Shown here: piece by piece, positions 5,855 to 7,140 of the stretch
Position numbering within the stretch: position 1 is the first letter of the stretch
How the letters are laid out: each line of letters begins with the position of its first letter
From: DATKCJ01 sp035513275
Lineage (GTDB): Bacteria; Verrucomicrobiota; Verrucomicrobiia; Opitutales; Opitutaceae
Reading direction: 5' to 3'
DNA: 7,140 nt
NCBI GenBank assembly: GCA_035513275.1
Contig: DATKCJ010000088.1
Span: 1-7,140, forward strand
Notes under the pieces: generated by a model
The model's input: only the letters and a program-made list of their open reading frames with translations
Databases searched by the model: none
Told to the model about the DNA's origin: nothing
Position numbers and translations under genes: made by a program

Positions 5855-6943
5855 ATGGACGAAATCCTGATGTCTTTCCGGGGAACCCCGCATCGCCCGA
5901 GGCGGTGCCCCGATCTCCCCGTGAACTCCACGAGACTACCTCCCATCGGCCATCCACTGAGTCCAGCCGATCGTGCTGAAATGCTCAAGGCTCTCGACGA
6001 CGCGATCCAGCGCGCCGGTCGCAAGCAATTGCAGATTCGCGTGCCGGGCGAAGAGGGCCTCATGCAGCGACTCCCCGGGTTTCACTTTCACTTCAAGCCG
6101 GAGGTTTTTCTCCAACTGGCCGGGCGCACGGAGTTCGAGTTTCCACGCGAGAAGCTCGTCGTCAACGAGGGCGACCTTTGCGTCTTACCGGCGGGCCTGC
6201 CGCATCGTGAGACGGTTTACCCGGGCGCGAAGCGGCCGTTCCGCAATCTCGTCGCCGGCTTCTACAGCAACACACTCAGCCTGCACCTCGCCAGCGAAGT
6301 TTCGCCCCGCAAACCTGACATCGAGGCGATCGAGTTCTTCGATCTTCCAAACGCCGACGAGGTCGAGGGTCTCACAAGAATCACGGTTTCAGTCTACCGA
6401 CAGCAGGCCCGAGCGAGGGACCATGTATTGCACGGCCTCGTGATCGCGTTGCTCGGGACGTTCGAGAACCTCGTCGTGAGCGCAACTGACCGGCTTAATT
6501 CCGACTCGGGGAAGGTTTTTCATGTGAAGTGGATCGTGCGCGAGCAGTTCTCCAACACACGCCTCAACGTGAAGTCGATCGCCGAGAGGCTCCAGTGCTC
6601 CCCTGACTACCTCTCCCATCTCTTCCACGTGGCGACCGGCGAGAAGCTCATCCACTACATCCAGCGAATCCGGATCGAGAGCGCGCGCATCGCGCTGGAA
6701 TCGACGCCCCTCTACATTTCGGAAATCGCCTTCGCCAACGGCTTCGACGACGCGGGCTACTTCTCGCGTGTCTTCAGGAAGCACTGCGGCGAGACGCCGC
6801 AGCAATTCAGGGCGCGCGCCGACGCACGACGCACTGCCGAAGAGAGCCGACCGCGAACAATCTACTACGATCGCGAAGACTACCTCGCGCGCGAGCCAGC
6901 CGGCGCACCTGCGCGGAAGACCGAGACGGTGCCGTCGGCGTGA
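5855..6943 (+). CDS. AraC/XylS-family transcriptional regulator with N-terminal cupin domain
   Basis: This is a predicted DNA-binding regulator of 362 residues. Residues about 70-145 look like an AraC-type cupin sensor domain: PGFHFHFKPEVFLQLAG, then VVNEGDLCVLPAGLPHRETV with the typical G-D-x-x-x-x-P-x-G-x-x-H pattern. Residues about 222-320 are the two-helix-turn-helix AraC DNA-binding domain: first HTH LNVKSIAERLQCSPDYLSHLF (about 237-257), second ISEIAFANGFDDAGYFSRVF (288-307), then the terminal signature RKHCGETPQQFR. A tail of about 40 residues follows. Its last ten codons are duplicated 195 bp downstream. The effector is unknown; in this family the cupin usually binds a sugar or similar small molecule. 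The start is uncertain: no Shine-Dalgarno is seen, and 5870, GTG 5921 and 5981 are alternatives. I rejected the GTG at 5759 because it lies within a palindrome. The gene stands alone, so no target operon can be inferred. Confidence 0.9.
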   Translation: MDEILMSFRGTPHRPRRCPDLPVNSTRLPPIGHPLSPADRAEMLKALDDAIQRAGRKQLQIRVPGEEGLMQRLPGFHFHFKPEVFLQLAGRTEFEFPREKLVVNEGDLCVLPAGLPHRETVYPGAKRPFRNLVAGFYSNTLSLHLASEVSPRKPDIEAIEFFDLPNADEVEGLTRITVSVYRQQARARDHVLHGLVIALLGTFENLVVSATDRLNSDSGKVFHVKWIVREQFSNTRLNVKSIAERLQCSPDYLSHLFHVATGEKLIHYIQRIRIESARIALESTPLYISEIAFANGFDDAGYFSRVFRKHCGETPQQFRARADARRTAEESRPRTIYYDREDYLAREPAGAPARKTETVPSA

Positions 6944-6944
6944 G
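6911..6944 (+). repeat. 34-bp direct repeat, copy 1 (3' end of the araC gene)
   Basis: This copy encodes the last ten residues of the AraC regulator (ARKTETVPSA), the TGA stop and one further base. It is identical to 7106-7139. The match breaks on both sides (6910 T versus 7105 C; 6945 T versus 7140 G). Confidence 0.95.
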
Positions 6945-6954
6945 TGTGCCTCAT

Positions 6955-7007
6955 GTAGGAGCCCGCTCTTGTCGCGCCGTAGCGTCTGCGCGAAGGCGGA
7001 TGCGGGC
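6955..7007. repeat. GTAG-footed bulged palindrome downstream of araC
   Basis: It starts GTAGGAGCCCGC at 6955. GCCCGC (6961-6966) pairs with GCGGGC (7002-7007), CGCC (6975-6978) with GGCG (6995-6998), and GCG (6982-6984) with CGC (6989-6991). The result is a stacked, interrupted hairpin. A second GTAG lies inside at 6979-6982. No U-tract follows, so a terminator role is not supported. Confidence 0.6.
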
Positions 7008-7023
7008 GATTCAAATCTCTCGT

Positions 7024-7081
7024 GTAGCCCGCTCCGTGAGGAGCGGGATATGGACGCGTTAAGGATCCCGCCTCGGCGGGA
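7024..7081. repeat. REPIN-like pair of hairpins downstream of araC, family D
   Basis: GTAG (7024-7027) is followed by CCCGCTCC-GTGA-GGAGCGGG (7028-7047), a perfect 8-bp stem with a GNRA-type loop. TCCCGC-CTCG-GCGGGA (7066-7081) is a second hairpin. The halves are related by inversion: GGGAT (7045-7049) mirrors ATCCC (7065-7069) across a central ACGCGT palindrome (7054-7059). This again suggests two inverted copies of one palindrome. Confidence 0.65.
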
Positions 7082-7105
7082 AACTCACCTAAGACCAAAC
7101 GAATC

Positions 7106-7139
7106 GCGCGGAAGACCGAGACGGTGCCGTCGGCGTGAG
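7106..7139 (+). repeat. 34-bp direct repeat, copy 2
   Basis: This is an exact second copy of 6911-6944, 195 bp downstream, reproducing the araC 3' codons and stop without the rest of the gene. The 161 bp between the copies hold the palindromes at 6955-7007 and 7024-7081. Confidence 0.95.
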
Positions 7140-7140
7140 G

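Noticed and set aside
6880..7098. 72-codon minus-strand frame at the right end
   Set aside because: It is made of the palindrome cluster plus the antisense of the araC 3' end, with no protein-like features.

Overview
The window is high-GC bacterial chromosome. It carries five protein genes: a 3'-truncated pgk and a complete gap on the minus strand, a large GH13 alpha-glucan-debranching-type enzyme on the minus strand, mnmA on the plus strand, and an AraC-family regulator on the plus strand. No rRNA, tRNA, CRISPR array, transposase or phage gene is visible. Weak or absent Shine-Dalgarno sequences, a long-form GAPDH and dense families of GTAG-footed palindromic repeats make a Verrucomicrobiota bacterium (Opitutaceae-like) my best guess. 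This is inference, since no marker gene settles it.

Layout: 1-100 is the N-terminus of phosphoglycerate kinase (minus). 101-288 is the gap-pgk spacer, with a long imperfect inverted repeat, a terminator-like hairpin plus U-tract, and a small hairpin just after gap. 289-1350 is gap (minus). 1351-1708 is a spacer holding the gap leader and a paired-palindrome (REPIN-like) element at 1567-1656. 1709-4144 is the GH13 enzyme (minus). 4145-4389 is the divergent spacer between the GH13 gene and mnmA, with another paired palindrome at 4252-4319. 4390-5607 is mnmA (plus), interrupted in frame by about 150 bp of heptamer-based repeat. 5608-5854 is filled by two more REPIN-like elements. 5855-6943 is the AraC regulator (plus). 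6944-7140 is a palindrome cluster flanked by an exact 34-bp direct repeat.

Functionally, gap and pgk are consecutive glycolytic steps in the usual order and may be partly co-transcribed. The GH13 enzyme has no signal peptide and probably trims intracellular alpha-glucan (glycogen), which would feed the same central pathway. mnmA (tRNA 2-thiolation) and the AraC regulator have no evident link to these.

The most interesting content is the repeat landscape. Every spacer carries one or more inverted pairs of palindromes, many with a GTAG foot like the REP sequences handled by RAYT (TnpA-REP) transposases. One repeat family has colonised the conserved mnmA reading frame without breaking it. Another cluster at the araC 3' end sits inside a 34-bp direct duplication. 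I see no new multi-gene system in the window.
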